A stretch of DNA of 49,527 nucleotides from an uncultured Nostoc sp. (GCF_937863485.1 NZ_CALMFY010000002.1:1-49527); one strand, 5' to 3'; counted from the first letter of the stretch, positions 26,687 through 36,934 are shown. Notes: generated from the letters alone by a model not told the origin. Numbers and translations: made by a program.

Positions 26687-27257
26687 ATGTCTGATCAAGA
26701 TGTCGTTAAGTTTGATGATAACTTTTATCTTAAACACGAGAGCGGTAAATACTGGATTGCGGTTGACCAAGGACGCTACAATTGGCCGAAGTTGGGTCAA
26801 GAGAAAAAAAAAGTAGTAAAACTTAAACTTGTGGGCGGCAATGGCGAGGTTCAATCCAACACCCGCATCAAAATCACAACGACAGAATCAGCAATAGGCA
26901 ACATATAATGTTTTGGGAGCTTTCGCAGATAGCCATGATTGTTACTATTGGCAAGATGGCTATGATGAGGATAAACAGAGCTGGCAGATTACTAATGCTT
27001 CTGGCGATGCAAGTCCAATTCACTATGGCGATCGCGTTCGCATCAGCAACATCTCCTACAGTAATCAAAGGCTAGCTCCCGATACAAAGTACGATGGTTA
27101 TATAACTACCGTGGAAAATGCTGAGGACTCGTGGATCTTAGCACCTGCTCCCGCCGTAGACAGTTCTTATAGAGGTTTAGACGATACGGGGGAACATGAT
27201 CCGGAAGAAGTAAGTGATGGAGAGGATGAGGATGATAATGTTCCTACTTGGTTCTAA
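26687..27257 (+). pseudogene. Small acidic-tailed protein of unknown function, single frameshift
   Basis: The ATG at 26687 has CAGGAG about ten bases upstream. Frame 1 reads VKFDDNFYLKHESGKYWIAV to TTTESAIGNI and stops near 26908. Frame 2 picks up at once with YNVLGAFADSHDCYYW and continues to 27257. A one-base change near 26905 would give one protein of about 190 residues. Short beta-rich repeats (YLKHESGKYW, CYYWQDGYDEDKQSW) suggest a beta-trefoil-like fold. The tail is strongly acidic (EEVSDGEDEDDNVPTWF). I recognise no family. It could be a pseudogene or a programmed shift. Confidence 0.45.
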
Positions 27258-27681
27258 TTCATCTGTACTACCGTCTTTTTCTCGTTTGTCGTCGTGGTTT
27301 TGCGTCGTGTTGCGTGTTTGACGGCGACGACGCGGAATAAGTTCCGGCTCTACCCCAGAATTCATTTCCTCTCAAAGCTGCCTTTCCTCCCGTCTAGGAG
27401 ACTGATTTGCCCGGATGAATTGCTCCGCAATTGACCTCACAACGGGGCTTTCCATTACCTGGCACCGTGATGGGGAGTTATTGAGCAGGCTTGCCGTGAC
27501 TTGTAGTGAGCGTAGTCGAAGTAGCGTAGCCGAACGGGGGCAGGAGACGTGGGAGAGGGAGATGGGGAAAATGAAAAGCTGAGTTGGGTTGACTGACTGC
27601 TCAAACAGCTTTCAAGGATAAGGAAATGGTAACAGTAATTTATTGACTTTACTTAAACTCAGCATGAGCAAGGAAGTTCTG
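27258..27681. other. Intergenic with dispersed repeats
   Basis: GC-richer than the surroundings. It contains the common cyanobacterial motif TTGTAGTGAGCGTAGTCGAA (about 27499-27518). A minus frame (27177-27365) reads Arg-rich (IPRRRRQTRN) and may be a transposon remnant. No gene is supported. Confidence 0.3.
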
Positions 27682-28744
27682 ATGATTGATAGTGATATGA
27701 AACGCAAGCGTCATTTTGCCATGCAGAAAGTTCATGATGCGATTAAGGCTCACGGTGGAACAACATTACTCAGCACGGGGATCACTGGCGATGATGCTCG
27801 GCTGGCTCTAGCGGCTGTGGAAGCTGGCGCTCGGCTGCTCGAACCGAATCATCCAGCCGTCGCCTTGGCTCGTGGATACAAAGGTGTCACATCCATGCAC
27901 GATGCTGAGGGGAGCAACGCGATTTTGTGAGGTGCTGCAACCTGGGACGTATATAGCTTGTTTCGGGATGCGATCGCAACTAAAAAACCAAGTTTTGTTG
28001 AGAATATAGAGGTATAATTGAGAACTAAACCCCGATCTCACTTTTTCGCGTTGCTCCCATGCTGAGTTACTCCGCCATGAAATTCCGATTGAGGAAATGG
28101 TTACTGTGGTAGAAGGAGTTCGTAACGTCGTCAGTGATGATATTTTTATCACCGTAGGTGCTCCGGGCACTTTCACCGAAACAGTGCCGACACCCTTTAC
28201 GGATAAGGAAGCAATGCTACTCTCTCTCGCTGGGGCAGATGGGCTTCACGTTCACAAAACCACGTGGGAAGATTTGCGCGATATAGTCAAAGTGGCACAT
28301 CGCAATGGCTTGGTTGTAGATGCCTATATTGCCCATCCCAGTGATCTACATTTGTTTGGCATCCCAGCCGAAACACCGAAAGAGGTTGCTCTAATTGCGA
28401 AAGAGATGCAAGAAATTGGTGTAGACATGATTGGTTTGACGACTGGCATGAGCTACGAGGGTGTCGCTGCCGGCGAAATTGCTTTGCCCGTTCAGGAGCG
28501 ATTGAAAGCCTTGGTTAATTCTGTAACTACACCTACTCTGGCAGAAGGTGGCATCAACATCAAAAATTTTAAAGCATTTATTGGTACAGGCGTTAATATT
28601 CTGGTTGTTGGCACGGCTATAGATGATATGGCACGTGAAGCCGTTCGTTTTGCTGTAAAAAGATTTCTCCCAGATTTTGAGAACTTGAAAACGCCGATAA
28701 TCTTGCCACTTGCTGACAGCACTGCTTTCTCTAAGAATCTGTAA
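27682..28744 (+). pseudogene. TIM-barrel phosphate-binding protein, interrupted by a 149-bp MITE
   Basis: Best start is ATG 27682, with AAGGAAG five bases upstream. The two parts are MIDSDMKRKRHFAMQKVHDA to TSMHDAE, and LLRHEIPIEEMVTVVEG to the end. Removing the MITE plus one 8-bp duplication (ATGCTGAG) joins them into 301 residues with no stop. Motifs TLAEGGINIKNF and VNILVVGTAID match the phosphate-binding C-terminal strands of ribulose-phosphate-binding barrels (HPS/NanE/HisA-like). MIGLTTGMSYEG is also distinctive. The reaction is unknown. It is the only plus-strand gene among minus-strand neighbours and is disrupted in this copy. Confidence 0.7.
27910..28058. mobile_element. 149-bp MITE, copy 2 (in TIM-barrel gene)
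   Basis: Bounded by GGGAGCAACGCG and CGCGTTGCTCCC, with 8-bp duplications ATGCTGAG at 27902-27909 and 28059-28066. It is in opposite orientation to copy 1 and reads identical over 149 bases. That implies recent movement by a transposase acting in trans. Confidence 0.9.
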
Positions 28745-28908
28745 GGTTCGTAAGTCTCATAAATGCCTTAAGCTCACACTTAGCTGTTGATTGTTTAGTA
28801 GTAGCTTTGATAGTTCAAACCTCAGATATAATAGAAGTTACGCATTGTCAGAAAGCTGAGATTATGCAGCCAAGCCCAACTTCTGTGATCGGTGTTCTAA
28901 AATTCTGA

Positions 28909-31900
28909 TCAATTCCCACAATCACTTTTATTTCTCCCACCATCAGGTTGTATTTGGGTGGTAATATTTGCCACCAATTCCACCTGTCCTAGTTGATTAA
29001 TCATCCATCCAGTAGCTTCTAGTAATGGTGGTTGCCCTTTTATATCTGGTACTTTTCTATGGCTGATTTGCTCTGATTTATTTGGGGAATCTGCACTTAC
29101 TCGCATATCCTGTAAAACTACCTGACCACGCAACACTTGGCGGGGATCTTCTGGTAAGCCTCCCCGTCCGCTAACCACAAAATTCGCCTCCTCGTTGCTG
29201 GGACAACCTGCGACAATTTGATTTGCAGGATCGGTAGGCACAGAAGGCAATTGAGTTAATCCTCTGGTAGGGTCAACATCTGGAGTGTTGATATTAACCG
29301 TGCCGTTGATGCCTAATTGAGAACTGGCGGTGATGTCACTATTTGGGGTGAGTTTATCACTAACTTGTAAGCCAAAAATACCTTGGCTAGTAATGTTGAT
29401 ATTCCCACCATTTCCAGCAAAAGCATTGGCGGTGATGTCACTGTTTTCTTGTGGGACAGCAACAATAAATCCACTATTAATATCCATATTGCCACCATTA
29501 CCACCGCCACTGTTTTCTATTCCTGCACGGGTGGAAATTTGACTATTATTTCGTAAAAGTAAGTTATTGGCTACCTTGAAGTTGATGTTACCTCCTTGTC
29601 CAGAAACGCTGGTAGCAGTGATGGAACCTTGATCAAGAAAAATTGAACGGGCATCAATATTGATATCTCCAGCATTCCCTGTTCCTAAAGCACTAACGGA
29701 AATGGTTGCGCGATCGCGGATATTTAAGTCACCATTGGGAATGTTAATATTAATGTCTCCCCCGTTTCCCGAAGCAGTTTGAGCCGAAGAAGCAAATAAG
29801 CCTGAGCCGAAACTCTGCTGGGAGGGGTCAATTAAATCAATGGACTCGAAAGCATTAACTGTTAAATCCCCTGCTTTTCCAGAACCAAAGGTAGTAGTAA
29901 ATACCTGTGCGCCCCCTTTGGCTATAAGTTGACGCGCTGTTAGGTTAACATTGCCAGATTCGGCATTGGTTAATGTTCCTGTACCAATAAAAGAGTTATC
30001 TAACTCGAAAGTATTACTGGTATTGACGTTAATATTCCCCCCCTGTCCTTGACCCAAGGCGGTAGTAGCAATTATTCCACTATTGCGGCTAAGAAAATTC
30101 GGGGTTTGAATTACAACATTTCCGGCTTTACCTTGGCCTGCACTCACAGCAACGATTCCCTGGTCAAAGTTATCAAGGCTGAGAGTACCCGCATAAGCTG
30201 GATTGATAATTTTTTCTTGCAAGTCTGCAAATCCATTTCCAGCAACTTCTACAGATTTGGTGGCGTTGATAGTAATATCACCTCCGTTACCTGCACCAGC
30301 TGTAGAAGCGTTAATTCTACCGTTATCTAATTGCAGCGTGCGGGTATTAATTGTAATGGGTGCGCCATTTCCTTGACCAACGGTAGCGGTGGTAATCTCT
30401 CCTCCTTGGCGGACAATTAACTCCCCAGTCGTAATATTCAAAGGCCCAGCATTACCAATCGGACTCAAAGAAGCCGTTGCGATCGCACTAGGAAAACTGC
30501 TATTGTCTGCGAAATTCCCCACCACTTCTACCTTGTCGGTAGCGTTGAGATTTAATGTTGCTGCATTCCCCTCTCCTGTAGTTGCTGAGGAAACGATAGA
30601 ACCATCACGGACATTTAGTTGTTTAACTGATAAAGTTAAGTTGCCAGCATTGCCCGTACCAGCTAGCGCAGTTGCATTAATTATCGACCTATCGGTGAGC
30701 GTTACATTATCAGCGTTAATTGTCAAATTCCCGGCTTGCCCGGAACCAGCAGTTGCCGTTTGAATCCCGGCAAAATTCTGCAACAATATTTCTGTAGCAT
30801 TAATTGTTAAATCTCCGCCATTACCTGAGACTGGGAATGTGCTAATTCCACCTGCATCTCGAAGCACTAAGCGCCCAGTATTAACCGTCAGTTTGCCTGA
30901 GTTGCCACTTCCGAAAGCATTTGTGCTTATACCTACTCCTGTTCCTTGTAGAAGTTGGCTCACCAATTGGCTAGGGGTAAGTATTGGGGTTGTGAGTTGA
31001 CGACCGATAAGTTCTACGGATTCTGAAGCATTGATTGTTAAATTCCCGGCATTACCCGTTGTGTTTGCGTCAGTTCCAGTACTTATGGAAGTTGCTCTAA
31101 AAGGGAAAAAAGCTGTTGGATCTTGGCTAATGCTCAACCGACGAGCATTGAGAGTAAAATCCCCAGCATCGCCGCTAGCACCAGTAGGAAGATTTACAGC
31201 CAACGCCGCATCAGAATTTGTACCAATATCGCTTGTCCGCATCACTACATCATCTGTAGCATTGAGGATCATATTTCCTCCTCGACCTTTACCCCTAGCC
31301 AGGGCGAAAATAGATGTAGTGTCCAGAAAGATTGAGCGAGCAGTCAGGGTAATGTCATCGCCTCTACCAGCACCTAAGTTTGCATTGACAATGCGAATAT
31401 TTTTACCAGAGAGGATATTACCACTAGTAAATGTAATTTTTCCTGGTGTGTCTCCAATAGAAGCGATATTACCTGAACGAGGAAAGTCAGCTGCGCCATT
31501 AAGGCTAAGATTACCTGCGGCTAATAGTGAAATATCTCCTGCTTGCTGTTGAGCATTAGCTAACAGATAATTAGTAGTGGTAATTCCGCCTGCGGTGCTG
31601 TTAATAGTAATGTCACCGCTATTAATGGAGTCGCTGATATTGGGTATGTTGAAAAACCCACTAATTAAATTACCAGTCGTAATATCATTGATGGCGTTTA
31701 GGGCAATGTTGCCACCATTCCCGCTACTTTTTGCAGAAATGATAGATGCATCGGTAGTATTAATTTGACTGGTTTGCCCAAACTTTCCTGATGTAATCGT
31801 TGCATTCCCGCCATTGGTGAGGATTTGGGAACCTGGGTTCATGAAAAACTGCGCTACTCCAGGATCTCTTTCGATGGCGATCGCATTTTCATCGTTAATC

Positions 31901-33045
31901 TTAACGTTAAAATTACCACCATTGAGAATAATACTGCGGTTGGGATTAATGGTGAGCGATCGCCCCGCTTCTAAGTTAAGATTATTTGCCCCAACGCCTG
32001 TGATATCATCATCAACAGTAATATCATTATTAGCTTGTAAACTGACATTATTAAGTGCTAGCGCTTGGCTCAAACTTTGACCGCTAACAGTGCCCCCTGC
32101 TTGAATCAGAATATCTTTCGGGTCAAGCAGTAATGTACCAAAACCATTTGCAGCACTAGTATCCACAGTACCAGCAAATTCCACTCTGCCACCTGAGATT
32201 TCTACAAAACCACCGTTCCCAGAATTGTCACCGCCACGGGCACTAATATTACCCTCAAAACGGGTTAGATCATTTGCTTTAATAATTACAGTGCCACCAT
32301 TGCCATTATTAATAGCATCAGTGTTAATAGTAGCATTATTTAATAAACTCACCTGATTTCCTAAAATCTGCACCGTTCCTCCTGGTACAGTCAAAGAACC
32401 TGTGTTAGTAACAATATCTCCTTGTAACGTAAGAGTTTGTCTACTACCTATTGTTAAATTTCCTTCTACACTAATCTCTGCTTGCGGTTGGTGCAAGGCA
32501 TTAGCAAATAAAGCTGTTGGCTGAATTGTTAGTAAATTACTATTTTGCGGTTCTGTTGCATTAAATAACCCATTTTCTCCTAATCTAATTACATTTGCAG
32601 TACTAGCTACGAAAGAACCTGCGATATCTAATCGGGCATTTTTACCAAAAACAATCCCATTAGGATTAATCAAAAATAAATTCGCGGTACCATCTATACC
32701 TAATGTGCCGAAAATCTTAGATATATGATTTCCGGTAACGCGAGTAAGGATGTTACTAATGCCCGCCGGATTAGTAAAATAAACCTGCTGTCCTTGATTT
32801 ACATTGAATTCTTGAAAACTATGGAAAAGATTTTCACCCCGAATTGCACCTCCACCAATTAATTCATGAATATTTTGAGGTGTAATGGTAGATTTTTCGG
32901 TTCCTAAAGTGTTATCGGGTATTATTTGAGCATTAGCTGGGTGAAAATCGGTAAGAAAATAAGTAAATATATTACTAAAAAATAAGATTATGTATATTTT
33001 CAAATACCAAGAGTACTGTCTAGGAATATTTACTACTTTCAACAT
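28909..33045 (-). CDS. Filamentous-haemagglutinin-type TPS exoprotein (TpsA)
   Basis: The 1378-residue product begins with a long signal peptide (YIILFFSNIFTYFLTDFHPA then NAQ). It has the two-partner-secretion domain: GENLFHSFQEFNVNQGQQVY, FTNPAGISNILTRVTG, LFLINPNGIVFG. The remainder is a long beta-helix of repeats such as GNAGNLTIN and GGDITINA, typical of cyanobacterial haemagglutinin-like surface proteins. Such proteins cross the outer membrane through a TpsB/ShlB pore and act in adhesion or surface layers. No TpsB gene is in this window. It shares its strand with the CHAT and DUF928 genes, families that commonly neighbour it. Confidence 0.88.
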   Translation of the reverse strand: MLKVVNIPRQYSWYLKIYIILFFSNIFTYFLTDFHPANAQIIPDNTLGTEKSTITPQNIHELIGGGAIRGENLFHSFQEFNVNQGQQVYFTNPAGISNILTRVTGNHISKIFGTLGIDGTANLFLINPNGIVFGKNARLDIAGSFVASTANVIRLGENGLFNATEPQNSNLLTIQPTALFANALHQPQAEISVEGNLTIGSRQTLTLQGDIVTNTGSLTVPGGTVQILGNQVSLLNNATINTDAINNGNGGTVIIKANDLTRFEGNISARGGDNSGNGGFVEISGGRVEFAGTVDTSAANGFGTLLLDPKDILIQAGGTVSGQSLSQALALNNVSLQANNDITVDDDITGVGANNLNLEAGRSLTINPNRSIILNGGNFNVKINDENAIAIERDPGVAQFFMNPGSQILTNGGNATITSGKFGQTSQINTTDASIISAKSSGNGGNIALNAINDITTGNLISGFFNIPNISDSINSGDITINSTAGGITTTNYLLANAQQQAGDISLLAAGNLSLNGAADFPRSGNIASIGDTPGKITFTSGNILSGKNIRIVNANLGAGRGDDITLTARSIFLDTTSIFALARGKGRGGNMILNATDDVVMRTSDIGTNSDAALAVNLPTGASGDAGDFTLNARRLSISQDPTAFFPFRATSISTGTDANTTGNAGNLTINASESVELIGRQLTTPILTPSQLVSQLLQGTGVGISTNAFGSGNSGKLTVNTGRLVLRDAGGISTFPVSGNGGDLTINATEILLQNFAGIQTATAGSGQAGNLTINADNVTLTDRSIINATALAGTGNAGNLTLSVKQLNVRDGSIVSSATTGEGNAATLNLNATDKVEVVGNFADNSSFPSAIATASLSPIGNAGPLNITTGELIVRQGGEITTATVGQGNGAPITINTRTLQLDNGRINASTAGAGNGGDITINATKSVEVAGNGFADLQEKIINPAYAGTLSLDNFDQGIVAVSAGQGKAGNVVIQTPNFLSRNSGIIATTALGQGQGGNINVNTSNTFELDNSFIGTGTLTNAESGNVNLTARQLIAKGGAQVFTTTFGSGKAGDLTVNAFESIDLIDPSQQSFGSGLFASSAQTASGNGGDININIPNGDLNIRDRATISVSALGTGNAGDINIDARSIFLDQGSITATSVSGQGGNINFKVANNLLLRNNSQISTRAGIENSGGGNGGNMDINSGFIVAVPQENSDITANAFAGNGGNINITSQGIFGLQVSDKLTPNSDITASSQLGINGTVNINTPDVDPTRGLTQLPSVPTDPANQIVAGCPSNEEANFVVSGRGGLPEDPRQVLRGQVVLQDMRVSADSPNKSEQISHRKVPDIKGQPPLLEATGWMINQLGQVELVANITTQIQPDGGRNKSDCGN

Positions 33046-33121
33046 GAGTCAACTTGTTTTTTATTCAAAGTTACAGATACCCGAATTCTTAAATAAGTCG
33101 GCGATCTGGTGATCTTGTTTA

Positions 33122-34480
33122 TTACGAATGATTTAAAATTGCTGTTTTATTAATAAAGTAATCATTAAAATACTCTCTATATAACCCACAACTAACTGTT
33201 GCATTTTTATTTTCTAAATATATTAGCCCTAAACTTTTTAACTTAAATGCTACTTCTTGCTCTAAGGTAATCGCTACAGTTGAACTGATAACCTGTTGAA
33301 AAGCATCAACCAAATCAGGACTTTGCAGAAGGGAGTGTAACTGATTGTGCAAATGCTCACTAAAAATTCCAGTATCATTCGTGGCATTTTGTAGTATATC
33401 GTCCACAGGAATTTGATATTGAACGCTATGATAAAATGCCAGTCGCACCAAGTAAGGAAATCCTCCTGTAAGCGCCATTAATTGTTCAAATTGCAAAGCT
33501 GTAAGTTGGAGTCCGTGACGTTGTGCTAAATCCTCTAACTGCAATCTTGTAAAAGCAGACAAATCAATTGCTAATCCTACATTAAAAGGAGATTTATTAA
33601 TATCTAAATTAATATAAATGTCGGTAGATTTAACAATCAACACTCGTAACTTTTGCCAAATTGATATATCTCTAGTTTCTTCATACCATGAGCGCAATAG
33701 CCCCAAGAAATCACGAGTCAATTGAGGATATTCAAACAACTTATTCACTTCATCTAACGCTAAGATTAAGGGAGTATTGATTTCCTGTAAAACATACCCT
33801 TGAAAATAGATAGTACAGTTCATCAAATCACCCATATCCTCGTCCCAATATTCCTCTAGCTTCGACTTTATTCCTAACTGATGAGTAACATTTGCACAGA
33901 ACCAGCGTAAAAATTTTTCTAATGAGCTAAAAACTTCTGTTTCAGCACGATGTAAACTTAACCTTACAGTATGATAACTATGCGAACTACCATAAGCAAG
34001 GATTCTAGTCATTAAAGAAGTTTTCCCCATCTTTCGCGGTGCTTTGATGTGGATAAACGCACGAGGTTGAAGAATTGCTTGATAACAGACTTGTTCTAAA
34101 CCCCGCTCAATATACAAGGTAGAAGAAAGCGGGACTTGTCCATCTGGAGGTTCTAAATTTATCTTTTGCCACATATGTGTAGGCTGAGATATTGTTTGCA
34201 AAGATGAATTATTTAGTCGTTGCTCTAGCACAGCACGACAATTAGTACGATTAACTTTCTCACCAAGACTATTAGAAAGTAATTGCCACAATTTAGGAGC
34301 AACCAATTGCCTAATATAGTTCTCTGAGTAGTTGTTTTCTATAGCAATTTGTGCATAATTTTTTTTTGTTTCCAATAGAGATGCTGACAAGACAGCTTTT
34401 TGAATGAATGAGAGCGATTTTCCTGTCTTATCATTAATTAATGTTTCAGTGCATTTGATAATTTGTTCTATGCTTCTCAT
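33122..34480 (-). CDS. vMAP-type protein: N-terminal HTH plus AAA-like ATPase
   Basis: The 452-residue product starts with a vWA-MoxR-associated N-terminal domain. This is a winged/HTH region reading LSFIQKAVLSASLLETKKNY, YAQIAIENNYSENYIRQL and APKLWQLLSNSLGEKVNR. After a linker comes an AAA-like ATPase with P-loop HIKAPRKMGKTSLM, Walker B LILALDEVNKLFE and the later block LTGGFPYLVRLAFYH. Proteins with this layout belong to predicted STAND-like signalling or conflict systems of cyanobacteria. Here it precedes the haemagglutinin gene and follows the pentapeptide gene on the same strand. No vWA or MoxR partner is visible. Confidence 0.78.
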   Translation of the reverse strand: MRSIEQIIKCTETLINDKTGKSLSFIQKAVLSASLLETKKNYAQIAIENNYSENYIRQLVAPKLWQLLSNSLGEKVNRTNCRAVLEQRLNNSSLQTISQPTHMWQKINLEPPDGQVPLSSTLYIERGLEQVCYQAILQPRAFIHIKAPRKMGKTSLMTRILAYGSSHSYHTVRLSLHRAETEVFSSLEKFLRWFCANVTHQLGIKSKLEEYWDEDMGDLMNCTIYFQGYVLQEINTPLILALDEVNKLFEYPQLTRDFLGLLRSWYEETRDISIWQKLRVLIVKSTDIYINLDINKSPFNVGLAIDLSAFTRLQLEDLAQRHGLQLTALQFEQLMALTGGFPYLVRLAFYHSVQYQIPVDDILQNATNDTGIFSEHLHNQLHSLLQSPDLVDAFQQVISSTVAITLEQEVAFKLKSLGLIYLENKNATVSCGLYREYFNDYFINKTAILNHS

Positions 34481-34609
34481 CTCTCTTTAAAACTAAAGGT
34501 ATTTAAAGCTCCATTTTCTAATACAGCAATTTTAACTTGTTTGTGAACACTAAATATTTCTCTTGTTTCTCTTCTCTGCGCCTCTCTTGGCGCCTGCGTA
34601 AGATTCTTT

Positions 34610-35533
34610 TTACAAATCAGAAATATTCAATGCTCCATTTTTTATCAACCATTGCTTTTGTTGAAGGGTTAACCCAATAGCATCAGTAAATAGCGCTCCC
34701 TTAACGCGAGAACCGGAAAAATTTACCTCCTCTAATTGGGTATTTGTGAAATTTGCGTGTCTTAAATCACTATCACTCAAATTTGCCCCATTTAAAACCG
34801 CCTCCTCTAAGTTGGCGTTAAACAAAGAAGCTAACTTTAAATCAGCACGACTCAAGTCTGCATTAAATAAACTGGTTAACTCCAAGGCAGCTTGACGTAA
34901 AATTGCATCACTCAAATCTGCACTACTCAAGTCCGCTTTAATTAAATCTGATTCTGTTAAGTCACCTCCCTTTAAAATAGTATCCTGTAATTGCGCTCCT
35001 TCCAAATCAACTCGTTGTAAAGAAGCAGCACATAAAATCGCCCCTTCCCAGTTGGATTGGCGAAGATTGGCATCATCAAACTTAGCGCCAGTGCAATCTG
35101 TGGCTTTGAGACTTGCTTTAAACAAATTTGCCCCAGTTAAGTCTGCTTGAGTCAAACAAGCATTTCCTAAATCAGAATCTGTTAAATTTGCCTCTCGTAA
35201 ACAGACAGAATCAAGCTTGGCATAATTTAAGTGAGCACCGCTTAAGTTCGCTCTAATTAGAGTAGCGTGACTCAAGTTTGCCCACAATAAACTCACATTT
35301 AATAGATTTGCGTTTTGCAAATTGGCTTTTTGGAAGTCCGCTCGATTTAAATCTGTCCAAACCAGGGTGGCACAACTCAAGTTAGCCTCACTGAGATTGG
35401 CACTACTTAGGTTAGCATAGCTAAAATCAACACCACTAAAATCAACACCCTGCAAATAAATCTGGCTTAAATTCAGGTGTTGAAAATCTCTTTCCTTAGC
35501 TGCATAGCGTTTGATAATTTCTTGGGCAATCAT
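34610..35533 (-). CDS. Pentapeptide-repeat protein
   Basis: The 307-residue product is almost entirely A(D/N)LxX repeats (ANLSSANLSEANLSCATLVW, ANLTDSDLGNACL), predicted to form a right-handed quadrilateral beta-helix. No catalytic residues or membrane segments are visible. A leading helix (MIAQEIIKRYAAKERDFQHL) precedes the repeats and IGLTLQQKQWLIKNGALN ends the protein, both common in cyanobacterial members. Roles in this family vary and are mostly unknown. It lies 129 bp upstream of the vMAP-type gene on the same strand, so a functional link is possible. Confidence 0.85.
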   Translation of the reverse strand: MIAQEIIKRYAAKERDFQHLNLSQIYLQGVDFSGVDFSYANLSSANLSEANLSCATLVWTDLNRADFQKANLQNANLLNVSLLWANLSHATLIRANLSGAHLNYAKLDSVCLREANLTDSDLGNACLTQADLTGANLFKASLKATDCTGAKFDDANLRQSNWEGAILCAASLQRVDLEGAQLQDTILKGGDLTESDLIKADLSSADLSDAILRQAALELTSLFNADLSRADLKLASLFNANLEEAVLNGANLSDSDLRHANFTNTQLEEVNFSGSRVKGALFTDAIGLTLQQKQWLIKNGALNISDL

Positions 35534-36079
35534 TGTTTTGAGCTAGTTTAAATAACAATAAACTACCGCCTACAATGAATTGTCTCCCAATATAGCAATA
35601 TTTAATTAATAATTTATATTTAATTTTTTGTTATCAAAATTAATACATTTTAACTAAAAATATGAATCTTATCTATTGACAAAGTATTCATCAATATGCA
35701 TAAAAATAATATTTATGACATTGTATGTTCAAAGTTGTAATACTTATATATTGACAAAAAACTAATCTGTGATGTAGTAACTAAAAATATCTGGCAGTAG
35801 AGATAAATATATGACATTTATGTACTTGTTTGATTTCAAATGAAAATGCTTTAATAAACTTCTAGGACAAGGGAATTTGCAAAAGTTATCCAAAAAATTC
35901 ATATTTACTCTTTTGGTTTTTATTCGTTTAGATAAAAATTTCTAACCCTTTGTAAATATGAATTTTGATAAAGGATTTTATTGCTGACAACCTGAAAAAT
36001 ATGCCCAATATTAGCTTGAAAAAGATTGATACAATCTTCCTGGCAAAAAGGCAGTCTTTAACCTTTAACATCTATATTT
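35534..36079. promoter_or_regulatory. Divergent promoter region: pentapeptide gene and biosynthetic block
   Basis: Very AT-rich, 546 bp, between divergent transcription units. Two TTGACA boxes on the plus strand lie at 35676-35681 and 35751-35756. The second is followed after 18 bp by TAGTAA (35775-35780), a weak -10. A hairpin GATTGATACAATC lies near 36023. No gene is seen. Confidence 0.35.
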
Positions 36080-36934
36080 ATGATCGCATCGACGCCCAGC
36101 ATTTTCAACACGATTACCAGTATCATCAACATGGTTTCTGACGAAAAGTTGCAACAAGCTTTGAATCAGAGTTTCTTGGAAGCAAGTGAAGCACTGCAAC
36201 ATTGTGAAAACTTTTTTGAGCTGTTACCTACCCATTGCTGGTCAAGCAAAATGCTAGCTACATTCTTTAATTCCTGGAAAGCTACGCACTTGAAAATGTT
36301 AGGTATATATGGTCTATCTTGCCGTTTACAACGTCTTGCTTTAACCAGAGAAACTCAAGAACGGGAACAATTATTGTTAGCCAGCGCCTTCAATGCTGAA
36401 ACTAGTCACGAAGATTTAGGGTTAGACTACGAGGGTGTAACTCACGCTGCACTCTATGAAGATTTTGCTAATAGCCTTTTAGGAAATTACCCTTGGCAAT
36501 TAGATGAATATTGTTTACCCCAAGCGGGTGATTTTAAAAAATGGATATATCACAACATGGTGGTAAATGATATTTACAAGGGGTTATTCACAAATATGTT
36601 CTCAGAAATTTACAACCACGGTGAATATACGCGAGCCTTATTTGCTTTTTCAGAATTAATTGAGAAGTATTACCACTTTTCCCCTGAAGAAAAAAATAAA
36701 GCTCTGTTCTATATCGGTGTTCATGTTGCAGACGAAACGGAAGTGGCTCACTTTCAAGTGGTCGTCAAAGCCTTGAATGAGTATAGCAAAGCTACTAATA
36801 CTCCAATTGACTATACACAGGCAAAACTCTTGTTTAAGGAGTACCTGACTCGGTTAGGTACTGTAATGGAAGCACTAACTATAGAGATGAGACAAGAAAT
36901 AAATGCAGCAAAACATCTGCTATCCGTGTCTTAA
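36080..36934 (+). CDS. Haem-oxygenase-like diiron oxidase (HDO/iron-containing redox enzyme family)
   Basis: The 284-residue, all-helical protein has two ExxH motifs, E107-T-S-H110 and E221-V-A-H224, with further ligands available (E176, H180, H215, D218). This is the ligand pattern of haem-oxygenase-like diiron oxidases such as UndA, BesC and the SznF central domain. They use O2 on amino acids, fatty acids or N-substituted substrates. It heads a plus-strand block with an Asp/Glu racemase and an unusual A-T protein, so making a non-proteinogenic precursor is a reasonable inference. The start may instead be the in-frame ATG at 36131. The last 32 bp overlap the racemase frame. Confidence 0.7.
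   Translation: MIASTPSIFNTITSIINMVSDEKLQQALNQSFLEASEALQHCENFFELLPTHCWSSKMLATFFNSWKATHLKMLGIYGLSCRLQRLALTRETQEREQLLLASAFNAETSHEDLGLDYEGVTHAALYEDFANSLLGNYPWQLDEYCLPQAGDFKKWIYHNMVVNDIYKGLFTNMFSEIYNHGEYTRALFAFSELIEKYYHFSPEEKNKALFYIGVHVADETEVAHFQVVVKALNEYSKATNTPIDYTQAKLLFKEYLTRLGTVMEALTIEMRQEINAAKHLLSVS

Noticed and set aside
29313..32080. Many long frames opposite or overlapping the haemagglutinin gene
   Set aside because: Repetitive beta-helix coding sequence produces long shadow frames; none has a start context or known motif.
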